Shown: piece by piece, positions 24,501 through 37,600 of the stretch
Numbering within the stretch: the stretch's first letter is position 1
Layout of the letters: each line of letters begins with the position of its first letter
Source of the DNA: Aradus depressus
Lineage: Eukaryota > Arthropoda > Insecta > Hemiptera > Aradidae
Length of the DNA stretch: 64,000 nt
Assembly: GCA_963662175.1 (NCBI GenBank)
Contig: OY759217.1
Span: forward strand, 6,016,562 to 6,080,561
Direction: 5' to 3'
The notes under the pieces: model-generated
What the model saw: the letters and a program-made list of their open reading frames with translations, nothing else
Databases searched by the model: none
Told to the model about the DNA's origin: nothing
Position numbers and translations under genes: made by a program

Positions 24501-27500
24501 TAGCAATACCAGTTTCGTGGATCGTTATGGAGCTAGCGGTACATTTATATCTTGTGCCGCTGGAAATAGTAATAGCAATACCAGTTTTGTGGATCTTTAT
24601 GGAGCTAGCGGTACTTTTATATCTTGTGCCGCTGGAAATAGTAATAGCACTACCAGTTTCGTGGATCGTTATGGAGCTAGCGGTACATTTATATCTTGTG
24701 CCGCTGGAAATAGTAATAGCAATACCAGGTTTGTGGATCTTTATGGAGCTAGCGGTACTTTTATATCTTGTGCCGCTGGAAATAGTAATAGCAATACCAG
24801 TTTCGTGGATCGTTATCGAGCTAGCGGTACTTTTATATCTTGTGCCGCTGGAAATAGTAATAGCAATACCAGTTTTGTGAATCGTTATGGAGCTAGCGGT
24901 ACATTTATATCTTGTGCCGCTGGAAATAGTAATAGCAATACCAGTTTTGTGGATCTTTATGGAGCTAGCGGTACTTTTATATCTTGTGCCGCTGGAAATA
25001 GTAATAGCAATACCAGTTTCGTGGATCGTTATGGAGCTAGCGGTACTTTTATATCTTGTGCCGCTGGAAATAGGAATAGCAATACCAGTTTCGTGGATCG
25101 TTATCGAGCTAGCGGTACTTTTATATCTTGTGCCGCTGGAAATAGTAATAGCAATGCCAGTTTTGTGGATCGTTATGGAGCTGGCGGTACTTTTATATCT
25201 TGTGCCGCTGGATATAGTGACAGCAATACCAGTTTCGTGGATCGTTATGGAGCTAGCGGTAGTTTTATATCTTGTGCCGCTGGAAATAGTAATAGCAATA
25301 CCAGTTTTGTGAATCGTTATGGAGCTAGTGGTACTTCTATATCTCGTGCCGCTGGAAATAGTAATAGCAATACCAATTTTGTGGATCGTTATGGAGCTAG
25401 CGGTACTTTTATATCTTGTGCCGCTGGAAATAGTAATAGCAATACCAGTTTCGTGGATCGTTATGGAGCTAGCGTTACTTTTATATCTTGTGCCGTTGGA
25501 AATAGTAATAGCAATACCAGTTTCGTGGATCGTTATGGAGCTAGCGGTACTTTTATATCTTGTGCCGCTGGAAATAGTAATAGCAATACCAGTTTCGTGG
25601 ATCGTTATCGAGCTAGCGGTCCTTTTATATCTTGTGCCGCTGGAAATAGTAATAGCAATGCCAGTTTTGTGGATCGTTATGGAGCTGGCGGTACTTTTAT
25701 ATCTTGTGCCGCTGGAAATAGTAATAGCAATACCAGTTTTGTGAATCGTTATGGAGCTAGCGGTACTTTTATATCTTGTGCCGCTGGAAATAGTAATAGC
25801 AATACCAGTTTCGTGGATCGTTATGGAGCTAGCGGTACTTTTATATCTTGTGCCGCTGGAAATAGTAATAGCAATACCAGTTTCGTGGATCGTTATGGAG
25901 CTAGCGGTACATTTATATCTTGTGCCGCTGGGAATAGTAATAGCAATACCAGTTTTGTGGATCTTTATGGAGCTAGCGGTACTTTTATATCTTGTGCCGC
26001 TGGAAATAGTAATAGCAATACCAGTTTTTGAATCGTTATGGAGCTAGTGGTACTTTTATATCTCGTGCCGCTGGAAATAGTAATAGCAATACCAATTTTG
26101 TGGATCGTTATGAAGCTAGCGGTACTTTTATATCTTGTGCCGCTGGAAATAGTAATAGCAATACCAGTTTTGTGAATCGTTATGGAGCTAGCGGTACTTT
26201 TATATCTTGTGCCGCTGGAAATAGTAATAGCAATACCAGTTTCGTGGATCGTTATGGAGCTAGCGCTACTTTTATATCTTGTGCCGCTGGAAATAGTAAT
26301 AGCAATACCAGTTTCGTGGATCGTATGGAGCTAGCGGTACTTTTATATCTTGTGCCGCTGGAACTAGTAATAGCAATACCAGTTTCGTGGATCGTTATGG
26401 AGCTAGTGGTACTTTTATATCTCGTGCCGGTGGAAATAGTAATAGCAATACCAATTTTGTGGATCGTTATGGAACTAGCGGTACTTTTATATCTTGTGCC
26501 GCTGGGAATAGTAATAGCAATACCAGTTTCGTGGATCGTTATGGAGCTAGCGGTACTTTTCTATCTCGTGTCGCTGGAAATAGTAATAGCAATACCAGTT
26601 TCGTGGATCGTTATGGAGCTAGCGGTACTTATATATCTTGTGCCGCTGGAAATAGTAATAGCAATACCAGTTTCGTGGATCGTTATGGAGCTAGCGGTAC
26701 TTTTATATCTTGTGCCGCTGGAAATAGTAATAGCAATACCAGTTTCGTGGATCGTTATGGGGCTAGCGGTACTTTTATATCTCGTGCCGCTGGAAATAGT
26801 AATAGCTATACCAGTTTCGTGGATCGTTATGGAGCTAGCGGTACTTTTATATCTCGTGCCGCTGGAAATAGTAATAGCAATACCAGTTTCGTGGATCGTT
26901 ATGGAGCTAGCGGTACTTTTATATCTCGTGCCGCTGGAAATAGTAATAGCAATACCAGTTTCGTGGATCGTTATGGAGCTAGCGGTACATTTATATCTTG
27001 TGCCGCTGGGAATAGTAATAGCAATACCAGTTTTGTGGATCTTTATGGAGCTAGCGGTACTTTTATATCTTGTGCCGCTGGAAATAGTAATAGCAATACC
27101 AGTTTTTGAATCGTTATGGAGCTAGTGGTACTTTTATATCTCGTGCCGCTGGAAATAGTAATAGCAATACCAGTTTCGTGGATCGTTATGGAGCAAGCGG
27201 TACTTTTATATCTTGTGCCGCCGAAAATAATAATAGCAATACCAGTTTCGTGGATCGTTATGGAGCTAGCGGTACTTATATATCTTGTGCCGCTGGAAAT
27301 AGTAATAGCAATACCAGTTTCGTGGATCGTTATGGAGCTAGCGGTACTTTTATATCTTGTGCCGCTGGAAATAGTAATAGCAATACCAGTTTCGTGGATC
27401 GTTATGGGGCTAGCGGTACTTTTATATCTCGTGCCGCTGGAAATAGTAATAGCTATACCAGTTTCGTGGATCGTTATGGAGCTAGCGGTACTTTTATATC

Positions 27501-30500
27501 TCGTGCCGCTGGAAATAGTAATAGCAATACCAGTTTCGTGGATCGTTATGGAGCTAGCGGTACTTTTATATCTCGTGCCGCTGGAAATAGTAATAGCAAT
27601 ACCAGTTTCGTGGATCGTTATGGAGCTAGCGTTACTTTTATATCTTGTGCCGTTGGAAATAGTAATAGCAATACCAGTTTCGTGGATCGTTATGGAGCTA
27701 GCGGTACTTTTATATCTTGTGCCGCTGGAAATAGTAATAGCAATACCAGTTTCGTGGATCGTTATGGAGCTAGCGGTACTTTTATATCTCGTGCCGCTGG
27801 AAATAGTAATAGCAATACCAGTTTCGTGGATCGTTATGGAGCTAGCGGTACTTTTCTATCTTGTGCCGCTGGAAATAGTAATAGCAATACCAGTTTTGTG
27901 GATCTTTATGGAGCTAGCGGTACTTTTATATCTTGTGCCGCTGGAAATAGTAATAGCAATACCAGTTTCGTGGATCGTTATGGAGCTAGCGGTACTTTTA
28001 TATCTCGTGCCGCTGGAAATAGTAATAGCAATACCAGTTTCGTGGATCGTTATGGAGCTAGCGTTACTTTTATATCTTGTGCCGTTGGAAATAGTAATAG
28101 CAATACCAGTTTCGTGGATCGTTATGGAGCTAGCGGTACTTTTATATCTTGTGCCGCTGGAAATAGTAATAGCAATACCAGTTTCGTGGATCGTTATGGA
28201 GCTAGCGGTACTTTTATATCTCGTGCCGCTGGAAATAGTAATAGCAATACCAGTTTCGTGGATCGTTATGGAGCTAGCGGTACTTTTCTATCTCGTGTCG
28301 CTGGAAATAGTAATAGCAATACCAGTTTCGTGTATCGTTATGGAGCTAGCGGTACTTATATATCTTGTGCCGCTGGAAATAGTAATAGCAATACCAGTTT
28401 CGTGGATCGTTATGGAGCTAGCGGTACTTTTATGTCTTGTGCCGCTGGAAATAGTAATAGCAATACCAGTTTCGTGGATCGTTATGGGGCTAGCGGTACT
28501 TTTATATCTCGTGCCGCTGGAAATAGTAATAGCTATACCAGTTTCGTGGATCGTTATGGAGCTAGCGGTACTTTTATATCTCGTGCCGCTGGAAATAGTA
28601 ATAGCAATACCAGTTTCGTGGATCGTTATGGAGCTAGCGGTACTTTTATATCTTGTGCCGCTGGAAATAGTAATAGCAATACCAGTTTCGTGGATCGTTA
28701 TGGAGCTAGCGGTACTTTTATGTCTTGTGCCGCTGGAAATAGTAATAGCAATACCAGTTTCGTGGATCGTTATGGGGCTAGCGGTACTTTTATATCTCGT
28801 GCCGCTGGAAATAGTAATAGCTATACCAGTTTCGTGGATCGTTATGGAGCTAGCGGTACTTTTATATCTCGTGCCGCTGGAAATAGTAATAGCAATACCA
28901 GTTTCGTGGATCGTTATGGAGCTAGCGGTACTTTTATATCTCGTGCCGCTGGAAATAGTAATAGCAATACCAGTTTCGTGGATCGTTATGGAGCTAGCGG
29001 TACTTTTATATCTTGTGCCGCTGGAAATAGTAATAGCAATACCAGTTTCGTGGATCGTTATGGAGCAAGCGGTACTTTTATATCTTGTGCCGCCGAAAAT
29101 AATAATAGCAATACCAGTTTCGTGGATCGTTATGGAGCTAGCGGTACTTTTATATCTTGTGCCGTTGGAAATAGTAATAGCAATACCAGTTTCGTGGATC
29201 GTTATGGAGCTAGCGGTAGTTTTATATCTCGTGCCGCTGGAAATAGTAATAGCAATACCAGTTTCGTGGATCGTTATCGAGCTAGCGGTACTTTTATATC
29301 TTGTGCCGCTGGAAATAGTAATAGCAATGCCAGTTTTGTGGATCGTTATGGAGCTGGCTGTACTTTTATATCTTGTGCCGCTGGAAATAGTAATAGCAAT
29401 GCCAGTTTCGTGGATCGTTATGGAGCTAGCGTTACTTTTATATCTCGTGCCGCTGGAAATAGTAATAGCAATACCAGTTTCGTGGATCGTTATCGAGCTA
29501 GCGGTACTTTTATATCTTGTGCCGCTGGAAATAGTAATAGCAATGCCAGTTTTGTGGATCGTTATGGAGCTGGCGGTACTTTTATATCTTGTGCCGCTGG
29601 AAATAGTAATAGCAATACCAGTTTTGTGATTCGTTATGGAGCTAGCGGTAGTTTTATATCTTGTGCCGCTGGAAATAGTAATAGCAATGACAGTTTTGTG
29701 AATCGTTATGGAGCTAGTGGTACTTTTATATCTCGTGCCGCTGGAAATAGTAATAGCAATACCAGTTTCGTGGATCGTTATGGAGCTAGCGGTACTTTTA
29801 TATCTCGTGCCGCTGGAAATAGTAATAGCAATACCAGTTTCGTGGATCGTTATGGAGCTAGCGGTACTTATATATCTTGTGCCGCTGGAAATAGTAATAG
29901 CAATACCAGTTTCGTGGATCGTTATGGAGCTAGCGGTACTTTTATATCTTGTGCCGCTGGAAATAGTAATAGCAATACCAGTTTCGTGGATCGTTATGGA
30001 GCTAGCGGTACTTTTATATCTTGTGCCGCTGGAAATAGTAATAGCAATACCAGTTTCGTGGATCGTTATGGAGCTAGCGGTACTTTTATATCTTGTGCCG
30101 CCCGAAATAGTAATAGCAATACCAGTTTCGTGGATCGTTATGGAGCTAGCGGTACTTTTATATCTTGTGCCGTTGGAAATAGTAATAGCAATACCAGTTT
30201 CGTAGATCGTTATGGAGCTAGCGGTAGTTTTATATCTCGTGCCGCTGGAAATAGTAATAGCAATACCAGTTTCGTGGATCGTTATGGAGCTAGCGGTACT
30301 TTTATATCTTGTGCCGTTGGAAATAGTAATAGCAATACCAGTTTCGTGGATCGTTATGGAGCTAGCGGTAGTTTTATATCTCGTGCCGCTGGAAATAGTA
30401 ATAGCAATACCAGTTTCGTGGATCGTTATCGAGCTAGCGGTACTTTTATATCTTGTGCCGCTGGAAATAGTAATAGCAATGCCAGTTTTGTGGATCGTTA

Positions 30501-30929
30501 TGGAGCTGGCGGTACTTTTATATCTTGTGCCGCTGGAAATAGTAATAGCAATGCCAGTTTCGTGGATCGTTATGGAGCTAGCGTTACTTTTATATCTCTT
30601 GCCGCTGGAAATAGTAATAGCAATACCAGTTTCGTGGATCGTTATCGAGCTAGCGGTACTTTTATATCTTGTGCCGCTGGAAATAGTAATAGCAATGCCA
30701 GTTTTGTGGATCGTTATGGAGCTGGCGGTACTTTTATATCTTGTGCCGCTGGAAATAGTAATAGCAATACCAGTTTCGTGGATCGTTATGGAGCTAGCGG
30801 TAGTTTTATATCTTGTGCCGCTGGAAATAGTAATAGCAATACCAGTTTTGTGAATCGTTATGGAGCTAGTGGTACTTTTATATCTCGTGCCGCTGGAAAT
30901 AGTAATAGCAATACCAGTTTCGTGGATCG

Positions 30930-33900
30930 TTATGGAGCTAGCGGTACTTTTATATCTTGTGCCGCTGGAAATAGTAATAGCAATGCCAGTTTCGTGGATC
31001 GTTATGGAGCTAGCGTTACTTTTATATCTCGTGCCGCTGGAAATAGTAATAGCAATACCAGTTTCGTGGATCGTTATCGAGCTAGCGGTACTTTTATATC
31101 TTGTGCCGCTGGAAATAGTAATAGCAATGCCAGTTTTGTGGATCGTTATGGAGCTGGCGGTACTTTTATATCTTGTGCCGCTGGAAATAGTAATAGCAAT
31201 ACCAGTTTCGTGGATCGTTATGGAGCTAGCGGTAGTTTTATATCTTGTGCCGCTGGAAATAGTAATAGCAATACCAGTTTTGTGAATCGTTATGGAGCTA
31301 GTGGTACTTTTATATCTCGTGCCGCTGGAAATAGTAATAGCAATACCAGTTTCGTGGATCGTTATGGAGCTAGCGGTACTTTTATATCTCGTGCCGCTGG
31401 AAATAGTAATAGCAATACCAGTTTCGTGGATCGTTATGGAGCTAGCGGTACTTATATATCTTGTGCCGCTGGAAATAGTAATAGCAATACCAGTTTCGTG
31501 GATCGTTATGGAGCTAGCGGTACTTTTATATCTTGTGCCGCTGGAAATAGTAATAGCAATACCAGTTTCGTGGATCGTTATGGAGCTAGCGGTACTTTTA
31601 TATCTTGTGCCGCTGGAAATAGTAATAGCAATACCAGTTTCGTGGATCGTTATGGAGCTAGCGGTACTTTTATATCTTGTGCCGCCGGAAATAGTAATAG
31701 CAATACCAGTTTCGTGGATCGTTATGGAGCTAGCGGTACTTTTATATCTTGTGCCGTTGGAAATAGTAATAGCAATACCAGTTTCGTGGATCGTTATGGA
31801 GCTAGCGGTAGTTTTATATCTCGTGCCGCTGGAAATAGTAATAGCAATAACAGTTTCGTGGATCGTTATCGAGCTAGCGGTACTTTTATATCTTGTGCCG
31901 CTGGAAATAGTAATAGCAATGCCAGTTTTGTGGATCGTTATGGAGCTGGCGGTACTTTTATATCTTGTGCCGCTGGAAATAGTAATAGCAATACCAGTTT
32001 CGTGGATCGTTATAGAGCTAGCGGTAGTTTTATATCTTGTGCCGCTAGAAATAGTAATAGCAATACCAGTTTTGTGAATCGTTATGGAGCTAGTGGTACT
32101 TTTATATCTCGTGCCGCTGGAAATAGTAATAGCAATACCAATTTTGTGGATCGTTATGGAGCTAGCGGTACTTTTATATCTTGTGCCGCTGGAAATAGTA
32201 ATAGCAATACCAGTTTCGTGGATCGTTATGGAGCTAGCGGTACTTTTATATCTTGTGCCGCTGGAAATAGTAATAGCAATACCAGTTTCGTGGATCGTTA
32301 TGGAGCTAGCGGTACTTTTATATCTTGTGCCGCTGGAAATAGTAATAGCAATACCAGTTTCGTGGATCGTTATGGAGCTAGCGGTACTTTTATATCTTGT
32401 GCCGCCCGAAATAGTAATAGCAAAACCAGTTTCGTGGATCGTTATGGAGCTAGCGGTACTTTTATATCTTGTGCCGTTGGAAATAGTAATAGCAATACCA
32501 GTTTCGTGGATCGTTATGGAGCTAGCGGTAGTTTTATATCTCGTGCCGCTGGAAATAGTAATAGCAATACCAGTTTCGTGGATCGTTATGGAGCTAGCGG
32601 TACTTTTATATCTTGTGCCGTTGGAAATAGTAATAGCAATACCAGTTTCGTGGATCGTTATGGAGCTAGCGGTAGTTTTATATCTTGTGCCGCCCGAAAT
32701 AGTAATAGCAAAACCAGTTTCGTGGATCGTTATGGAGCTAGCGGTACTTTTATATCTTGTGCCGTTGGAAATAGTAATAGCAATACCAGTTTCGTGGATC
32801 GTTATGGAGCTAGCGGTAGTTTTATATCTCGTGCCGCTGGAAATAGTAATAGCAATACCAGTTTCGTGGATCGTTATGGAGCTAGCGGTACTTTTATATC
32901 TTGTGCCGTTGGAAATAGTAATAGCAATACCAGTTTCGTGGATCGTTATGGAGCTAGCGGTAGTTTTATATCTCGTGCCGCTGGAAATAGTAATAGCAAT
33001 ACCAGTTTCGTGGATCGTTATCGAGCTAGCGGTACTTTTATATCTTGTGCCGCTGGAAATAGTAATAGCAATGCCAGTTTTGTGAATCGTTATGGAGCTA
33101 GCGGTACTTTCATATCTTGTGCCGCTGGAAATAGTAATAGCAATGCCAGTTTCGTGGATCGTTATGGAGCTAGCGTTACTTTTATATCTCGTGCCGCTGG
33201 AAATAGTAATAGCAATACCAGTTTCGTGGATCGTTATCGAGCTAGCGGTACTTTTATATCTTGTGCCGCTGGAAATAGTAATAGCAATGCCAGTTTTGTG
33301 GATCGTTATGGAGCTGGCGGTACTTTTATATCTTGTGCCGCTGGAAATAGTAATAGCAATACCAGTTTCGTGGATCGTTATGGAGCTAGCGGTAGTTTTA
33401 TATCTTGTGCCGCTGGAAATAGTAATAGCAATACCAGTTTTGTGAATCGTTATGGAGCTAGTGGTACTTTTATATCTCGTGCCGCTGGAAATAGTAATAG
33501 CAATTCCAGTTTCGTGGATCGTTATGGAGCTAGCGGTACTTTTATATCTCGTGCCGCTGGAAATAGTAATAGCAATACCAGTTTCGTGGATCGTTATGGA
33601 GCTAGCGGTACTTATATATCTTGTGCCGCTGGAAATAGTAATAGCAATACCAGTTTCGTGGATCGTTATGGAGCTAGCGGTACTTTTATATCTTGTGCCG
33701 CTGGAAATAGTAATAGCAATACCAGTTTCGTGGATCGTTATGGAGCTAGCGGTACTTTTATATCTTGTGCCGCTGGAAATAGTAATAGCAATACCAGTTT
33801 CGTGGATCGTTATGGAGCTAGCGGTACTTTTATATCTTGTGCCGCCGGAAATAGTAATAGCAATACCAGTTTCGTGGATCGTTATGGAGCTAGCGGTACT

Positions 33901-34310
33901 TTTATATCTTGTGCCGTTGGAAATAGTAATAGCAATACCAGTTTCGTGGATCGTTATGGAGCTAGCGGTAGTTTTATATCTCGTGTCACTGGAAATAGTA
34001 ATAGCAATAACAGTTTCGTGGATCGTTATCGAGCTAGCGGTACTTTTATATCTTGTGCCGCTGGAAATAGTAATAGCAATGCCAGTTTTGTGGATCGTTA
34101 TGGAGCTGGCGGTACTTTTATATCTTGTGCCGCTGGAAATAGTAATAGCAATACCAGTTTCGTGGATCGTTATAGAGCTAGCGGTAGTTTTATATCTTGT
34201 GCCGCTAGAAATAGTAATAGCAATACCAGTTTTGTGAATCGTTATGGAGCTAGTGGTACTTTTATATCTCGTGCCGCTGGAAATAGTAATAGCAATACCA
34301 GTTTCGTGGA
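30930..34310. repeat. 2160-bp (30-unit) higher-order repeat, older pair
   Basis: Variant-unit order from about 30930 to 33089 recurs from about 33090 to 34310 at an offset of 2160 bp, exactly 30 units of 72, with a few substitutions. The second copy is incomplete. Confidence 0.7.
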
Positions 34311-34631
34311 TCGTTATGGAGCTAGCGTTACTTTTATATCTCGTGCCGCTGGAAATAGTAATAGCAATACCAGTTTCGTGGATCGTTATCGAGCTAGCGG
34401 TACTTTTATATCTTGTGCCGCTGGAAATAGTAATAGCAATGCCAGTTTTGTGGATCGTTATGGAGCTGGCGGTACTTTTATATCTTGTGCCGCTGGAAAT
34501 AGTAATAGCAATACCAGTTTTGTGAATCGTTATGGAGCTAGTGGTACTTTTATATCTCGTGCCGCTGGAAATAGTAATAGCAATACCAATTTTGTGGATC
34601 GTTATGGAGCTAGCGGTACTTTTATATCTTG

Positions 34632-37600
34632 TGCCGCTGGAAATAGTAATAGCAATACCAGTTTCGTGGATCGTTATGGAGCTAGCGGTACTTTTATATC
34701 TTGTGCCGCTGGAAATAGTAATAGCAATACCAGTTTCGTGGATCGTTATGGAGCTAGCGGTAGTTTTATATCTCGTGCCGCTGGAAATAGTAATAGCAAT
34801 ACCAGTTTCGTGGATCGTTATCGAGCTAGCGGTACTTTTATATCTCGTGCCGCTGGAAATAGTAATAGCAATACCAGTTTCGTGGATCGTTATGGAGCTA
34901 GCGGTACTTTTATATCTCGTGCCGCTGGAAATAGTAATAGCAATACCAGTTTCGTGGATCGTTATGGAGCTAGCGGTACTTATATATCTTGTGCCGCTGG
35001 AAATAGTAATAGCAATACCAGTTTCGTGGATCGTTATGGAGCTAGCGGTACTTTTATATCTTGTGCCGCTGGAAATAGTAATAGCAATACCAGTTTCGTG
35101 GATCGTTATGGAGCTAGCGGTACTTTTATATCTCGTGCCGCTATAAATAGTAATAGCAATACCAGTTTTGTGAATCGTTATGGAGCCAGCGGTACTTTTA
35201 TATCTTGTGCCGCTGGAAATAGTAATAGCAATACCAGTTTTTGAATCGTTATGGAGCTAGTGGTACTTTTATATCTCGTGCCGCTGGAAATAGTAATAGC
35301 AATACCAATTTTGTGGATCGTTATGGAGCTAGCGGTACTTTTATATCTTGTGCCGCTGGAAATAGTAATAGCAATACCAGTTTTGTGAATCGTTATGGAG
35401 CTAGCGGTACTTTTATATCTTGTGCCGCTGGAAATAGTAATAGCAATACCAGTTTCGTGGATCTTTATGGAGCTAGCGGTACTTTTATACATTGTGCCGC
35501 TGGAAATAGTAATAGCAATACCAGTTTCGTGGATCGTTATGGAGCTAGCGGTACTTTTATATCTTGTGCCGCTGGAAATAGTAATAGCAATACCAGTTTT
35601 GTGAATCGTTATAGAGCTAGCGGTACTTTTATATCTTGTGATGCTAGAAATAGTAATAGCAATACCAGTTTCGTGGATCGTTATGGAGCTAGCGGTACTT
35701 TTATATCTTGTGCCGCTGGAAATAGTAATAGCAATACCAGTTTCGTGGATCGCTATGGAGCTAGCGGTACTTTTATATCTTGTGCCACTGGAAATATTAA
35801 TAGCAATACCAGTTTCGTGGATCATTATGGAGCTAGCGGTACTTTTATATCTTGTGCCGCTGGAAATAGTAATAGCAATACCAGTTTTGTGATTCGTTAT
35901 GGAGCTAGCGGTACTTTTATATATTGTGCCACTGGAAATAGTAATAGCAATACCAGTTTCGTGGATCGTTATGGAGCTAGCGGCACTTTTATATCTTGTG
36001 CCGCTGGAAATAGTAATAGCAATACCAGTTTCGTGGATCGTTATGGAGCTAGCAGTACTTTTATATCTTGTGCCGCTGGAAATAGTAATAGCAATACCAG
36101 TTTTGTGAATCGTTATGGAGCTAGCGGTACTTTTATATCTTGTGCCGCCGGAAATAGTAATAGCAATACCAGTTTCGTGGATCGTTATGGAGCTAGCGGT
36201 ACTTTTATATCTTGTGCCGCTGGAAATAGTAATAGCAATACCAGTTTCGTGGATCGTATGGAGCTAGCGGTACTTTTAAATCTTGTGCCGCTGGAAATAG
36301 TAATAGCAATACCAGTTTCGTGGATCGCTATGGAGCTGGCGGTACTTTTATATCTTGTGCCGCTGGAAATAGTAATAGCAATACCAGTTTCGTGGATCGT
36401 TATGGAGCTAGCGGCACTTTTATATCTTGTGCCGCTGGAAATGGTAATAGCAATACCAGTTTCGTGGATCGTTATGGAGCTAGCAGTACTTTTATATCTT
36501 GTGCCGCTGGAAATAGTAATAGCAATACCAGTTTTGTGAATCGTTATGGAGCTAGCGGTACTTTTATATCTTTTGCCGCTGGAAATAGTAATAGCAATAC
36601 CAGTTTCGTGGATCGTTATGGAGCTAGCGGTACTTTTATATCTTGTGCCGCTGGAAATAGTAATAGCAATACCAGTTTCGTGGATCGTATGGAGCCAGCG
36701 GTACTTTTAAATCTTGTGCCGCTGGAAATAGTAATAGCAATACCAGTTTCGTGGATCGCTATGGAGCTGGCGGTACTTTTATATCTTGTGCCGCTGGAAA
36801 TAGTAATAGCAATACCAGTTTCGTGGATCGTTATGGAGCTAGCGGTACTTTTATATCTTGTGCCGCTGGAAATAGTAATAGCAATACCAGTTTCGTGGAT
36901 CGTTATGGAGCTAGCGGTACTTTTATATCTTGTGCCGCTGGAAATAGTAATAGCAATACCAGTTTCGTGGATCGCTATGGAGCTAGCGGTACTTTTATAT
37001 CTTGTGCCACTGGAAATAGTAATAGCAATACCAGTTTCGTGGATCATTATGGAGCTAGCGGTACTTTTATATCTTGTGCCGCTGGAAATAGTAATAGCAA
37101 TACCAGTTTTGTGATTCGTTATGGAGCTAGCGGTACTTTTATATATTGTGCCACTGGAAATAGTAATAGCAATACCAGTTTCGTGGATCGTTATGGAGCT
37201 AGCGGCACTTTTATATCTTGTGCCGCTGGAAATAGTAATAGCAATACCAGTTTCGTGGATCGTTATGGAGCTAGCAGTACTTTTATATCTTGTGCCGCTG
37301 GAAATAGTAATAGCAATACCAGTTTTGTGAATCGTTATGGAGCTAGCGGTACTTTTATATCTTTTGCCGCTGGAAATAGTAATAGCAATACCAGTTTCGT
37401 GGATCGTTATGGAGCTAGCGGTACTTTTATATCTTGTGCCGCTGGAAATAGTAATAGCAATACCAGTTTCGTGGATCGTATGGAGCCAGCGGTACTTTTA
37501 AATCTTGTGCCGCTGGAAATAGTAATAGCAATACCAGTTTCGTGGATCGCTATGGAGCTGGCGGTACTTTTATATCTTGTGCCGCTGGAAATAGTAATAG

